Part shown: positions 10,740 to 22,600 of the stretch, one piece after another | Layout of the letters: each line of letters begins with the position of its first letter | How positions within the stretch are numbered: position 1 is the stretch's first letter | NCBI GenBank assembly: GCA_004794655.1 | Contig: SMMW01000617.1 | Location: 14,921,501 to 14,985,500 of the forward strand | DNA from: Marisa cornuarietis | Taxonomy: Eukaryota > Mollusca > Gastropoda > Architaenioglossa > Ampullariidae | Direction: 5' to 3' | DNA length: 64,000 nt | The notes under the pieces: model-generated | Told to the model about the DNA's origin: nothing | Database searches by the model: none | Seen by the model: only the letters and a program-made list of their open reading frames with translations | Made by a program: the position numbers and the translations under genes

Positions 10740-10995
10740 TCGAAAGGGAAATTACTCCTAACACAGTCCACAATGCTAGTCCTTCTTACCCCCCCCTTCC
10801 CTCTTGCTACTTTACCCATCTTTCTCGGCAGAATCACCATATTTCTCTGTTCCTGTTACTTGATGCCTTTTGTTTTCTGTTTCGTCGTCAGTACTGTCGT
10901 TTTCTTTCGTCCCCTTTGTTCTATATCTACTTAGTCCACGTCTCTTCCACGTTTTAAGCGCTAAGAGCATGCTCTCTATGAGTGTGAATATGCGC
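10740..10995 (+). mobile_element. LINE 3' UTR fragment
   Basis: The + strand sequence TTACTCCTAACACAGTCCAC and the bases after it match the reverse complement of 3838-3862. It ends in AAGCGCTAAGAGCATGCTC, GCGCTATAAAAATCTTCA and (TTA)n, the kind of 3' end found on CR1/L2-like LINEs. No coding part remains. Confidence 0.6.
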
Positions 10996-11349
10996 TATAA
11001 AAATCTTCACTATTATTATTATTAAAAGGTTTTCCAGTTGTAGACACATGCCGTACCACAATTAACGCATGAGTAAAGTTTATTTCCGTGCGCGAGTCAG
11101 TTTAGCGAAATAGTTTTGAGTGAAGGAGAAGATAAAAATTGTGGGGGTGTCAGCCACCAAGCGACTCCCCTCCCTCTCTCTTTCTCTCAGTTCTTCTACC
11201 TTTTTGTATTTTGTGAAAAATCACATCTCAAGCACTGGGCCGGGGGAGGGGGGCAAAAAGATGTAATTCCCTATTCTTGCTGATATTGCTCTAAAGCGAT
11301 GGGAAGTCTATCCATATCACCCCACAGCTGGCCAAATATGAACTTAAGA

Positions 11350-11985
11350 TAACTGTGGACACACACACACACACACCACACACGGCAAATTCGCATCGTT
11401 ATTGTTGGGTTGGGAAGAAATCTTCGTTTTGATTTCGTGCCTGCCTGCACATGGACACACAAACCTAGCTACAGTTGTGCTGTGAAAGCCTTAAAAATAT
11501 TCTGGGCATAATTATAGCTACAAATTGAAATTACTACTGCGCGCGCGCGCACACACACACACACACAGTATACACGCAGAAAGGAAGAATGCAACAAAGA
11601 TCGACCTGCGCATGTCAACCGATGCCGATAAAGAAAATTAAATTAAAATTTATTTCGTGGTCGAATCATCGCATGGATGATGATGTGGGCGAATCGATCG
11701 GCCACTTGGCATGTTTAACGCATGCTCGGTATTATGCAAACCGAGAAACGGGCGAGGAAAGAGATCTATTTATAGCCCTGCAGGTGTTGCACCACTGTAT
11801 GAAGTAGGTACATTTAACTGACAGACAGCGTGTCCTACGGGTGAGCCGTGGCGTGGTAGGCTAATCATCCTGTCCTGTGAGCCTAAAGCACGTGGATAAG
11901 TTGACTTCGGTCAACATCTACCATGCTAATTCGATACTCACCTTTTTTTTTTTCCTATACAAGGATTTTTCTCTTGTATTTATTT
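11350..11985 (+). repeat. Unfilled paralogue of the transposon insertion site
   Basis: This block joins a left part like 7370-7655 to a right part like 10,553-10,735 without the ~2.9-kb transposon. The junction lies at about 11,728-11,743 (GCTCGGTATTATGC). It includes a CA tract (11,358-11,383), a (CG)n(CA)n tract (11,539-11,567) and an extra segment at 11,831-11,922 with an A-box-like TGGCGTGGTAGG that may be part of a SINE. Confidence 0.7.
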
Positions 11986-12149
11986 AATGTGCGTTAATGG
12001 TCCGTTTAACCCATTACTGGAATAATATAATTGTTTTCTCTTCAAATTTTGGTTTTTGAATACCTGTAGGCCACACACATGAATTTTATGCACAAATTCC
12101 GAAGTTTCAACCTCAGGCATAAATGGGTTAATGCACTATTGTCTGCTGG

Positions 12150-12540
12150 TGGAGTTCCAACAAGTTCCATCGAATGGAAACGAAGCGTTCACCAAAAGTC
12201 CTGATTTTTTGGAATGGAAAGGAGTCAAGACTCTGCAGAAGTACGGAGATGCCTTTTAGTGTAGCGAATTAGAAGGTCAGAGTAGTAATAAGAAATAGAG
12301 CCTGCAAAGAACCAGAAATTTATATTCTGTACGAGCCAGGACTGGAAGCCAGTGAAGACGAAGGTTTTGCATGATCTATCATGCATGGACTGTGAGCTGT
12401 GCTGCAGAATTCTGAAGCTGTAAGAGTTTGTTGAGAAGATACAGAGGACGGCCGGACAATTAAGTGAGAATTATAGTCGTCAAATTTTGATAAAACAATG
12501 GCACAGGCTGGGGAAATGGGTAGTTTGAACGGAAAAAACA
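12150..12540 (-). mobile_element. LINE 3' fragment (CR1/L2-like), degraded
   Basis: The minus strand holds the same landmarks as the fragment at 3600-4330 but more decayed: a DDYNSHLI-like block, FRILQHSS and a TFVFTGFQSW-like block, in several frames. The shared GAGTTTGT followed by GAAGAT and GGCCGGACAA confirm the relation at DNA level. Confidence 0.55.
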
Positions 12541-14296
12541 ATGAGATCGTGCTCATATTGCTCCGGAGCAACGTACGTACACCAACTATATAATCCGAGC
12601 CGTGATCGTTGGATTATTCCTGCCAAATCTGGCGAGAATCAGACAACAATGTATGTTTTCATAATTATCAACCGCCACCTGTCGCATTTACCCAAACACA
12701 TATCATCACACCCTGCAGTTACTACTTTATTTATAAGACGCCTGCGGCCTCTATCTTTTATGTTTAATTTCGAAAGGATACATATCTCCGATGTCATATT
12801 CCATAGGCTCTCTCCCGACTTAAAGTCTACTTATCTTCATCTGGTGGCGGTGGAGCGCTGTAACGGTTTAAATTTGTTTTGTCTCTTTTTAGAACAGTTG
12901 GAGTATGTCATTCTCTTTTTGCCCCTCTTAATTCTTCGATTGTTATCTTGAGCAAAACCATTCGGGAGACAAATGACAACATCCACTCCACCATTTTACT
13001 AGTTTGTATAGGAGCCAGAACCACAAACAACCTACGCTTTGTTGATGGCATCGATCTGGCTAATGGCAGCACCACGAACTCAAAGAGTTAACTGACATTG
13101 TCACCACGACCGCGTAGAGGAGCATGTGAAATGGACGTGAGAGACAGAAAAGCTGTTATGGTTTATAGCAGATCAACACTCCAACAAACATCATCGTACG
13201 AATGAAAACAATAAATTGAAAAAATTATGTGGTTTTCGAAAATCTTCAGCAACAGAGGTCAAGACCAGACTTGCTGAGGCAACGGGAGCCATAATCAAAC
13301 AGCAGACAAATATGGAAAAGCAGCAACATTGTCCAAAGTATACAAGTCTGGTTATCCTCATCCTTCTCTCCACTTGTTAAAGATGGACTTCGGCTGACAT
13401 CTTAACTCAGAAAGAAGACTGAACCCTTCGACAGGAAGTATATATATATATATACATGATTCTAGAGACTTTCGAAGTTTTTACGGGCTGCTCGTGCCAA
13501 CGGAATAGAACCCCAGGTCAGTCCCAATGAACTATAGTCATAACAGCAATTAAGGAACGCGGGAAAGGTCGAGTTTAAAGGGCCGGCAGTGCAGAAATCA
13601 CCTTTAGGTGGAAGCACTTTCCCCTCTCAAAATAAACAATACTGGTCTGACAGCACATTTCTCAGTTGCATACACACATATCTTAGAAGTCTATATGCAT
13701 ATATATACGTCTCTCGTCTCGCCTCTACCACCACAGTCAATGAATTAAACTGATTAGTTTTCAAATAGGATCGACCGTGCAAAGCTAGCGTCATTCGTGG
13801 TTATAACTACTATTTTTTTAATAAAATATTTACAAAAAGCAACTAGTTGGTCGGATTTTGGACGTTTGCATGGCTGCGAGGTTGCCCCTCGAAGAATATT
13901 TAGAAAACCGTCCGGTTCGTGTTTAAGCGACAGTCTTCCAGAACGGAATGATTGACTTTATTTTCAATAATTGCACGATCTCTCGATGCAATCGTGCCTG
14001 ATTAGTGAAAGTCTGTGGTTACAGCCACGAAGCTACATTACATATAACTCAGTGGTTACAGCCATGGTTGTCCCTGTGTCAGTGTCAAGACAACAGTTCA
14101 GCTCCCTCAGACGACTCTTCAGCTTACAAGAAAGAAAAATACACACAGCCGCCTGCACATCAGACACCTACACAAACAAATGCACACAAAAACGCAGCTT
14201 GTGCACCTTTTTGGCTCGCTACGGTTGTAATATGCACACGGATCTAATACACTTTTTTGGTTTGAACTGAAAAACGGTTGTGTTGCTGGGTGAAAC
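12541..14296 (+). other. Intergenic DNA and presumed 5' region of tafazzin
   Basis: No gene supported. A SINE tail (GGTGGAAGCACTTTCC) ends near 13,625 and a TA run lies at 13,439-13,453. The last few hundred bases before 14,297 should hold the tafazzin promoter and 5' UTR. I see no TATA box placed convincingly. Confidence 0.4.
13500..13625 (+). mobile_element. SINE 3' part, + orientation
   Basis: Ends in AAATCACCTTTAGGTGGAAG and CACTTTCC, matching the copy ending at 7350. The tRNA-like head is not clear. Confidence 0.4.
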
Positions 14297-14423
14297 ATGA
14301 CTGAGCATCTAAAGATTTACCGTGATTCATGGCAGTTTTTGCCCTCACGGAACAGCGGGAAGTGGAGTTTATGCAGTCGTTTTGTTATGCAACTAGTCGG
14401 GCTCTCAAGCAAAATTTGGATGG
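14297..14423 (+). CDS. TAZ: Tafazzin exon 1
   Basis: 42 codons plus one base; donor GTAAGA. The end [13 protein letters not shown] lines up with the family's N-terminal membrane segment. The first 25 residues are not conserved, so the start is chosen by position. Confidence 0.85.
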
Positions 14424-17400
14424 GTAAGATACGAATATGTGAGACAGCAAAGTACAAAATGTTCTATATCAGTACAGCATAATTATTGCATAATGACGAA
14501 TCAGCAAACTGATGGGTTAGGAACTGAGGAATGACATCCCCCAAAATGGGAGGTAACAAACATAGGACCTCAGTAATAGTCTTTGTGTGTGTGACGCAGA
14601 TATGTTTGAAATTGCGTTAAAAATTTATTATAACTGAAACAGGCATGAGAGATTTTCATAGCATATAAAACCCAAGCTTCACGGGGATATAGATACAAAT
14701 ACTTATAGTTGTACGGTCAAAATTATTTCACCCAGGAAACATGCATACCTTCTTCCAGGTGTGTAAAACAAAGCTGTTTAAGAAAATAAGATTTTGTATA
14801 AAAACTCATCTCTTGGTTTCTCATCAGTGCAGAAAAGCTTGTCACAATTGAAAGAAGGAATAAAAGCCTTGACATTGAAAGACTGATAATTCATATTCTT
14901 TGACAGGCAGCAACCACAGTCACAGTGCTGTATTCTATTCCTGTTGGTGCATACAAAGAGGAGCATAGCAGTATTGGAAATTAGACTACTCCCATCTCAA
15001 GCTGATGGACTTTAAAAAAAAAATTCCTATCTTTCTTATTCTCTAGCCTCTGACTCTGTGTTCCTGTATGTTATTTCTTTGCAGAAAAGGTAACATATTA
15101 TGAGAAAATTTTATATACAGCTATTGCTTTAATGATATTGACAATGAATTCTCTCATATTGTCTAAGGCATGGCTGTAGGTTTAGTATTGCTCTCTTCAT
15201 GTTTTTTCTTTTTTTGTCTCAGAATGGCTAAACAGGACAAAAGTTTACAATAAAAAAATTTTGTGTGAAGCCATTACATCAAGACCACAGAACCGTGGAC
15301 TTGTTACAGTCAGCAACCATTCAAGTTGCATGGATGATCCACTGTTGTGGGGTGAGTGTTGGCAAAGGAGCAAATTTAATTGTAAACTAAATGAAATCAA
15401 ACCGATATGCATGTAGTATCTTTAGGCCAGTGAAGGCTTCCTCAAATGTTGGTGAAAGGAAAACATTTAAAGAGATTTATGTTGATGCAATATTTTTGAG
15501 AGAATACTGTTTGTGTGATTGACCACTTGTTTGGCACTCAACCATCATAAAACCTATATGAGATGCCACACTCACCTCTGACTCTTCCGGGTAAAACAAA
15601 GAGGAATATGTCACTTTATGTATTGATTTCAAGCAGTAAAGACCTGTCCGGGTGCTAGGTTCATGATCTCATGGATTTTTTTAACCGCGACATATGTATA
15701 CCATACAGTTATTATGGCACCCAAGAAACTTTCCAGTGCTAAAAATGAGTGAATGATGAAAATGGTATTAATAATTTGAATTAAAAAAGAATTTATTGCC
15801 AAGCATGAGGCTGATATACATCTGAATGAGCCATTCAGCACAGCATGTTTAAATGGATTTTGATTTCGACAGTACTGAAACATAAAGAGGTTGGTAAAGC
15901 AGCTGATAAAGTGAAAGAAGTAAGGGCAGTAACAAAGTTTTGATTTTAAAGATTTAAGGTTGTAATTTAAGATGCTAGTTTCAAATTTACAGTACTGTAA
16001 AGATTACATTGTATTTTTCAATTAAACATTTGAAGCAAACCATCTTTTTAACATTTGCTATACTTCAAAATACTATGAATACGACAAGATCGTTAGCTTT
16101 TGGTGGGTGCCAGAACCAATTAAACACATACATTATTTTTTATGGGTAAAAAAAGTACTTGGCACTGACTGAAGCTTGACTAGCCTTCCAGAACAAATTG
16201 TGGTCGAGTGCTGAAGTACCACTATTTTGTTTGATTGGCTGGATAGATACAACAGATTTCAGTTCACCAAAGTATCATATTAAGAATAAATTGTATGTTT
16301 TTATTGAAAAAAAATTCTTTTTTATGTTTCTTTGACATGCAGAGAGATAAGAAGACAGATATGCACATTCATGCTTAGATTTTCATGTACATAAACATTC
16401 TGATAAAAGACTATGGTCTATGCATCAGATGGGTCAATTTAGCAGGCAAAGGTACTATAGTACTTGCTTATCCCCATAACTCTTCTGCCAATATTCTCAT
16501 AAATGTTTCAGCCAATTTTTACATTTTTATATTATATATCTATGGTGTTTGCTGGGACTTGCACCTGAAAGTTTGCTATTTTGTTGAAAGTTTGTATCTG
16601 TGAACAGCATTGTAAGGGAGGCAACTTCTGTTGTGTATGTGTGTGCTCCAGGAACACTAAAGCTTCGTTACCTGGTAAACCCCTGTTACATGCGCTGGAC
16701 ACCAGCAGCTGAGGATATTTGCTACACAAAGCCCCTGCATTCTTGGTTCTTTAGCATGGGTCGATGTATCCCTATTCGGCGGGGATGTGGTGTCTACCAA
16801 AAGAGTATGGATTTCTTATTGGACAAACTGAACAATGGTGCTTGGGTTCATTTCTTCCCAGAAGGTCAGTGATGTTTCAAAAGCTGAGCTTCTTTCTTCA
16901 AAATCGATTATGCATACGACTGCATATGATTGATATTTCACATGGAAGTACTGAAGTACCAACCAGCAGTTTACTTGGCTGTATGATCCTGAGGCTCTAA
17001 ATCAGTCAAGTTATACAATGATAGTTGAAAGCTGGAAGGTCATTTTTTCAAGTTACTCACATATCTTGTTTTTTTTCCAGGGAAGGTGTGTCTCTCAAAT
17101 GAGCTGTTGAGACTGAAATGGGGTAAGTATGAGGTATTTTAGAGAGTGAAATAGCATCAAGGTGAAATATTATAGAGACTGAAATAGGGTACAGATAAAA
17201 TGTTTTTGAGACTGAAATATGCTAAGCATGAGGTATGAAAAAGACAAAGATAGGGTGTGTGAGGTATCATTTAGACTGAAATGGGATAAAAATGGGGTAT
17301 CGTAAAATGCTTGGTATGCTCATCCAGTTACATGTGCCCACTGATAAAGCTGCTTTTTCTGGTATCCCTTTGTTGTTGCATGCTAGTCAAAAGGGAAGTA

Positions 17401-19649
17401 ATCTTATGCTTATAAAGTGTAACCAACCGTCTTGGAAGACGATTGTGTGATCTGTGTATCACCTGCTTGAAAATATTTTCTGCATTTCTTGTCACTCATA
17501 AAAATTCAAATAGTTTAGGCAGGCATCTGCCAGCTAAAAGATCACCATCTGAATTCTTGAAAAAAAAAGTTTTAACGTGATGTACCTTTACCAAATAGAT
17601 GTACAAGGTATCTTGTCATATTCAGAATCGTTTAGTCATGTTCAGCCAGTATTAGATTTGTGTGCTGTGTTTTTTGAAGAAAGAGTCAAAACTTTTTGAG
17701 ATATCTATTTCATATTGTTATGAACTGTGAAAGCAAGTAGATTATATCTTTGTATTGCAGGTGTGGGGCGTTTGATATCAGAGTGCAATATTCCCCCACT
17801 TGTAATCCCCATTGCGCACATGGGTGAGTCCTAATAACATCGCCTGTTGTGTCATTTCCTCTCTGCTGGTTTCTTTTTCTCCCTTCCCTGCCCACAGGCA
17901 CTTTGCTGTTTTGAGTATCCTTGGTACATATCATTCAATATTCCATTGCCTATTGTGGCATTATTAAGATATCAGCAACAACTAAACTACAGAGGCTGAC
18001 TTGCAGCAGCAAAGCTTTGATTGCCAGTGTCATATTTACCACAAGGTCTTTTATTTAATACCTTTCTTTTTTTGTCTGTCAAATTATCAAGAAGAAAGCC
18101 TCTGATTGGCTAAAATACTGCGAGTAGCCGATGGTGCAGTAAATATTGTTGGTACTTAAATGATTTTTATATAAAAAAATTGGTTGTATATTTGTGTGCT
18201 TGTGTGTTTATTCTCATGTTTGTCTTTATTGATGTTTTACTTTATGGTTTGGCTTGTGTAAGTTTTACATAATTTTGTTCTCATGTTTGTGTCTTTGTAT
18301 ATTCTGTCTACGAGCCTGTAATTGACATTTCTTTCCAACAGCAATGAGCAGACAGTGAAATAATGATGGGAATGGAGCATCAGATGAAACATTGTTTTTG
18401 AGCAGTGATTCTCTTTTAAGACTTTTTTTTGCATTTTTTGTTTTTGTTTTTTTTAACTCAGGTATGGACAGTGTTCTTCCCAATAAAACACCATATATTC
18501 CCCAGATCCGAAAGGTAGGGCAACTGGCTCCACTTACGTACAAAATACATTGGCTTAAGAGAAAGAGGCATCCCCTTATGTCTAATTTTTCCCCTTGCAA
18601 ACAATTCTCAGATATGATAAAATAACTAAACTTCATTAACATAAAGAGAATAGGCTGAAACATGCAGTACTACCTGCTTGAATGAGAATCTCAGAAGACC
18701 AGAATATTTGATTGTAAAATTTCCTAGGAAATCCTGATACATTCTGGATTTTATTCTGATAGAATGGAACAAATGCATGCATTTTAAATGGTAAACACTG
18801 TAGGTGTTTTATTGTCTGTTTCAGAATGTCACAATGCTGATAGGAAACCCGATGGACTTTGCAAGAGATATAGAGCTGCTGAAAACCTTGAAAAAGTCTC
18901 CAGTAATAGTCTACTTTTTCTTATCAAATGTTTGATGTGTATTAAAAATTTTTTTCCAGTTAACAGCTAGATTTAAAGGAAAGAGGGGCGGGGGCTGGAA
19001 TTGGTGTTTTATCCTGAGCCATAAACTATGGCTATATCAAGGCAAGGCAGCCAGCCCTGTAAACAGATAATAATAATAATGTGAATTTATGATGCGCAGC
19101 ATCATGACCAAGATAGATTGCACTCTTTGTGCAGGCCAATAATAAATGAAAGAAAACAGACAGTGGACGGTGAGATATGTATAGGCACACTAAACAACAT
19201 AAAGATGAGGTATAAGAGTAGAATGTAAAGCAATGGATGACGGTATGAAGGGATAAAGGTACTGTAAACAGTGTGAGATGGAGTCATTGCATGATGGTTA
19301 GCATGACAGAGTATTGCAAGGGAGTTAAGAATAGTAATTCAGAGATGGTACTTTGTGAAAAGAAATGTTTTCAGAGAGCATTTGAATATAGCCCACAACA
19401 AAATTCCTCATCTGTAAGTTTATCCAAGCTTGACGTTACTTCTATGACTAAGAATTTCTTTAGATTTTAGGTTAAGTGATCTATTTTGTTATCTCAGATT
19501 TATCTTGTTTATCCCAGGAGACTTGTTCTGTTGATCATGCTAACATGTTGCAGAGAGACATACGGAAGCATATCACAGACAAGATCCAAGAAGAGCTGAA
19601 GGTCCTGCGAGAGAAGGCTCAAGTGCTACACGCTGAGTTTAAAACTTGA
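14297..19649 (+). CDS. TAZ: Tafazzin, cardiolipin transacylase (eight coding exons)
   Basis: Tafazzin moves acyl chains between phospholipids and cardiolipin at mitochondrial membranes. The spliced frame of 837 nt gives 278 aa, normal for the family. Exons are 14297-14423, 15223-15351, 16652-16864, 17081-17122, 17761-17823, 18462-18514, 18825-18902 and 19518-19649, all with GT/AG borders and matching phases. The acyltransferase HX4D motif is NHSSCMDD (H75, D80). [14 protein letters not shown] follows at 99-112, [19 protein letters not shown] at 128-146, FFPEGK at 153-158 and [20 protein letters not shown] after that. The hydrophobic stretch near residue 30 is where the family has its membrane anchor. 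Exon 3 runs from RRG directly into GVYQK, like the exon-5-less human form. The start ATG at 14,297 is the only one that fits exon 1. An AATAAA at 20,490 could end the transcript. Confidence 0.95.
15223..15351 (+). CDS. TAZ: Tafazzin exon 2 (HX4D motif)
   Basis: Acceptor after a long T tract (GTCTCAG), donor GTGAGT, phase 1 in and out. Holds NHSSCMDD, the catalytic His and Asp. Confidence 0.95.
16652..16864 (+). CDS. TAZ: Tafazzin exon 3 (substrate-side motifs and PEG)
   Basis: Acceptor GTGCTCCAG, donor GTCAGT, phase 1 in and out. An open frame extends upstream of the acceptor, but the conserved sequence begins at GTLKLRYL. Ends in HFFPEG. Confidence 0.95.
17081..17122 (+). CDS. TAZ: Tafazzin exon 4
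   Basis: 42 nt, [14 protein letters not shown], acceptor TTTTTTCCAG, donor GTAAGT. The donor region is copied several times into the following intron. Confidence 0.9.
17105..17305 (+). repeat. Minisatellite spreading from the exon 4 donor into intron 4
   Basis: GAGACTGAAATGGGGTAAGT with GAGGTAT after it, spanning the real exon/intron border, is repeated in diverged form at about 17,175, 17,207, 17,240 and 17,272, for example GAGACTGAAATAGGGTACAG and TAGACTGAAATGGGATAAAA. The copies lie 30-65 bp apart, and only the first keeps an intact GTAAGT. Confidence 0.75.
17761..17823 (+). CDS. TAZ: Tafazzin exon 5
   Basis: Acceptor TATTGCAG, donor GTGAGT. Encodes [20 protein letters not shown], matching GRLIAEC and the W/AHVGM region of the family. 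Confidence 0.95.
18462..18514 (+). CDS. TAZ: Tafazzin exon 6
   Basis: Acceptor TTAACTCAG, donor GTAGGG. Encodes [17 protein letters not shown], matching the M-DVLPN-PPY block. Confidence 0.95.
18825..18902 (+). CDS. TAZ: Tafazzin exon 7
   Basis: Acceptor TGTTTCAG, donor GTAATA, 26 codons, in phase 0. [12 protein letters not shown] matches the family ITVLIGKPF block. Confidence 0.9.
19010..19260. repeat. Interspersed repeat inside tafazzin intron 7
   Basis: (AAT)n followed by GTGAATTTATGATGCGCAGC and GTGCAGGCCAATAATAAATG resembles the tail of widespread SINE/LINE repeats that carry an (AAT)n end and a TTTATA-GCGC block. No copy elsewhere in the window is close enough to prove it. Confidence 0.35.
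19518..19649 (+). CDS. TAZ: Tafazzin exon 8 with stop
   Basis: Acceptor TATCCCAG. Encodes [20 protein letters not shown] and the C-terminal helix up to the TGA, like the family's MRKALTDFIQEEF end. Confidence 0.9.
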   Translation, partial: ETCSVDHANMLQRDIRKHITDKIQEELKVLREKAQVLHAEFKT

Positions 19650-22600
19650 TATTGGCTTTTCATAGGCCAGGTTCTCAGCAATTCCGGTGGTGTAGTGTGG
19701 TTTGCAAGGTTTCAGTAAACGGATGCAGCAGTTTGTGCTAGTTGGCTATTAGCAATACATGAATTTAAAAAGAAATTGTCACATGACTGAGCTGTTTTCT
19801 TGTGAGAAGAAATTGAAAAATTGTGCAGAGGTCTTACCAAAATTTTAATGGGAATCTGATGCAAGGCAGCTAGATATACAACTGTTACGGGGTTTATGCT
19901 TTAGGAAGAAATTTAGAGTGCATTTTTGGATTTTTGACTGGTGTTGATAGGATACAAAGTATGTGGACTAGGATATTTTTTTTAAAGCATTACCACCTTC
20001 TTTGAGATGCATTCCCAAACAACCAGTGACCTCTGAGACACTTTCAGCCTGCAGGGAAAGATCTAGTGGTTAGGTGGGTTTGCTCAGATATGATAAAGAT
20101 AGGTGGATTCAAGCAGTTCTAAAAGTTTAGCAAAAACTAGGCAATCTAAAGAAACTGTTGGTGGCTTTTTTCTGACCTAATGTGCAGCCACTCAATTTTT
20201 TTAAAAACTAGAATTTGTAACCTTTCAGAAGCACATACACAAATGATCATTAATTTAGAAAATCCTTGAGATGTTTTTGTTACAAAATTTTGCACATCAG
20301 AATAAATCTGAAATATATTTGACCTTTTGATCTATTGATTGTATAGAATGTGTTAATAAGAAAAATGTCTGGGTCGGTGATACACATTAATGCGCAGTTT
20401 ATGAGCAAGGGATGCAGTAGCAGTGTACCAAAAGAGAGTTGGGAAGAAAGTGCTAGAAAGTGGTGAGAGGACAAATAATTGTCAAAAGAAATAAAACACT
20501 TATTGAGCAACAAGTTAAGGATTCATCAAGTGCCTGTTTAGCTGTTATGCTAAACTACAAACTTAAAACCCAAACTAAAGAGCACTTCAAGGGGAAACAG
20601 CCGATTTGTGCTTCAGTTGCCACTCATAACAGTCATTAGATGAGTAGTATAAGCATTTTGTTAACTAAATTTATACTGCGAAAGAATACCGTGTCCTTTG
20701 ATTTCACGAGTGAAGATATCATGTGTGTGCTCAAAATGTCCAGACCATAAAATCTTAATAGCTGACAATTGTTAATCTTGATCACTTGATTAATATACAG
20801 AAGCCTTTATCTAAGTTGTGCAGTTTGGTTTTGAATGTGTAGCATCAAGTTGTGTATGACAGGTTTACACCTTAACATTGCTGTGCAGAATTTTGCAAAG
20901 ATTTGTAAATCAAATGGAAAATGAAATACACAGTAACAAAATGGACTTGTCATGTTTATATTCACCACCTTGTTCTATAGGTTGTGTGCATTGCTTTCAA
21001 AATAAGGACAAGTTTCTTTAATCATTTCTTTCAATTTATTCCACCAAGTTTTATGATGCTTTTTGTACACACAGACAACAATGACCAAAACAAAAGATGA
21101 ATAAATTAGTACTGAAGCTTACAAGACCATATTAACAATATCTGTATTTACTCCATTATCAGGTTATCAAAAGGCCATCATCAACCCTGCCCCCTACCCA
21201 CACAGGGTATAGTTTGGAAAAACCAAATTATGTCCATATTTTTTTAGAACTTGAGTAGCCAAATCACATCAACTGCAATTTACAATACATTCTGCAAGGA
21301 ATGAGAGTTCATGAGTAAAACAAGACACCATCATTCTGCTCAAATTCCGAAGGCAAATCACCTGTCTACAGCTTGCACAAAACTTAGCTGAAACAAGTGT
21401 GCCCACATCTTTCCATAGCAGTGCTTTTATTTAGCTGCTGGTAAACAAGAACAGTCACAAAAATATATACAATTTAGAAAAAAAACACAACCATTGCATC
21501 TCAATTCTTTGATCAAGATAATTCTTTTCTGGAGTAATAAACAGCTGGAGTTTGGTTTTGAAAAATCTGAAAGTTCACGATATTCAAAAAACCAAACAAA
21601 CCTTATGAGTGAGAGATGAGTAAATAATGAAATAACATATTACACTTTTTGGAACCTAATCTGAGTCAAAACATGAAACTAAGCTGAACAAAATTTACCA
21701 GCCACGTTACAAAAATGAAGGTTTTAATTCTTTTTCATTTCCCTGCACTGAAGTTCTAGGCTAGCTCTGACTGGAAAAAGCCCCCCCCCCTCTTCCCAAC
21801 CATCAGTCAGTGGGATACTTGTACCCAAAACGCAGATGGTGGCACAATCATGGGGTTTGCCTTTGTCAAGATGCAGAAGTCACTTCTTTTACTTACATAA
21901 TCAGGTCTATGGCCACTAAGCCATGAGATCTTTCTTTAACAAACAAAAGCTTCTTAATAAATTATTCACTTGAAATAAGATTTTAAAACAGCATTATTCT
22001 ATCATGTGGTTAAATATCGTACAAGGTGTCCACATTTCCATTAAGGTTTAAGAGTTTAAGTGAAAAACAAGGACAAGGGTGACAGAAGACTCGTACATGG
22101 TGTATTACATGACATAAATCGAAAGTATGAAAAATAACACACAGTGTAATATCTAGCTATTTTCGGCAAAGGAAGAACTATAATCAAAGTTCCCCAGTCT
22201 TCAAACCATCAGAATGAAACCATACACTCAGGAAGAACCACAAACTGTAAACAATTACAACACTTTCCAAAGCAAATTGTAAAGTACCTTGGCAATGCCA
22301 AGGCAAAGTGAGCTGCATTTGCAAAACAAAGTCCTCCCTAGCAACAAATGCCCACTTGGGCAGAATATATTTGTAAACTAGCTGAAAAATTCTGTTTGAT
22401 CCATGCTTGCTGACATGGTGGGCCTAGCATCCTAAGTGAAGCTAATGATCAAAGAATTAAGGGGGAAAAAAGTTCAGTCACTGTACAAACCATGATGCAT
22501 AAGAACACCAGTTCCAAATGGCACTTGAGGAAACTCTAGCACAAGTTGCTAACCCAGCATCTTAGCCCCAATAATATCTTGATGAAGCCAATACTGAGCT

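Noticed and set aside
12541..12951. 136-aa + strand frame
   Set aside because: Adjacent to LINE debris, unremarkable hydrophobic composition, no splice context or motif.
16385..16651. Open frame upstream of tafazzin exon 3
   Set aside because: Family conservation begins only after the CAG at 16,651; the upstream codons are intron.
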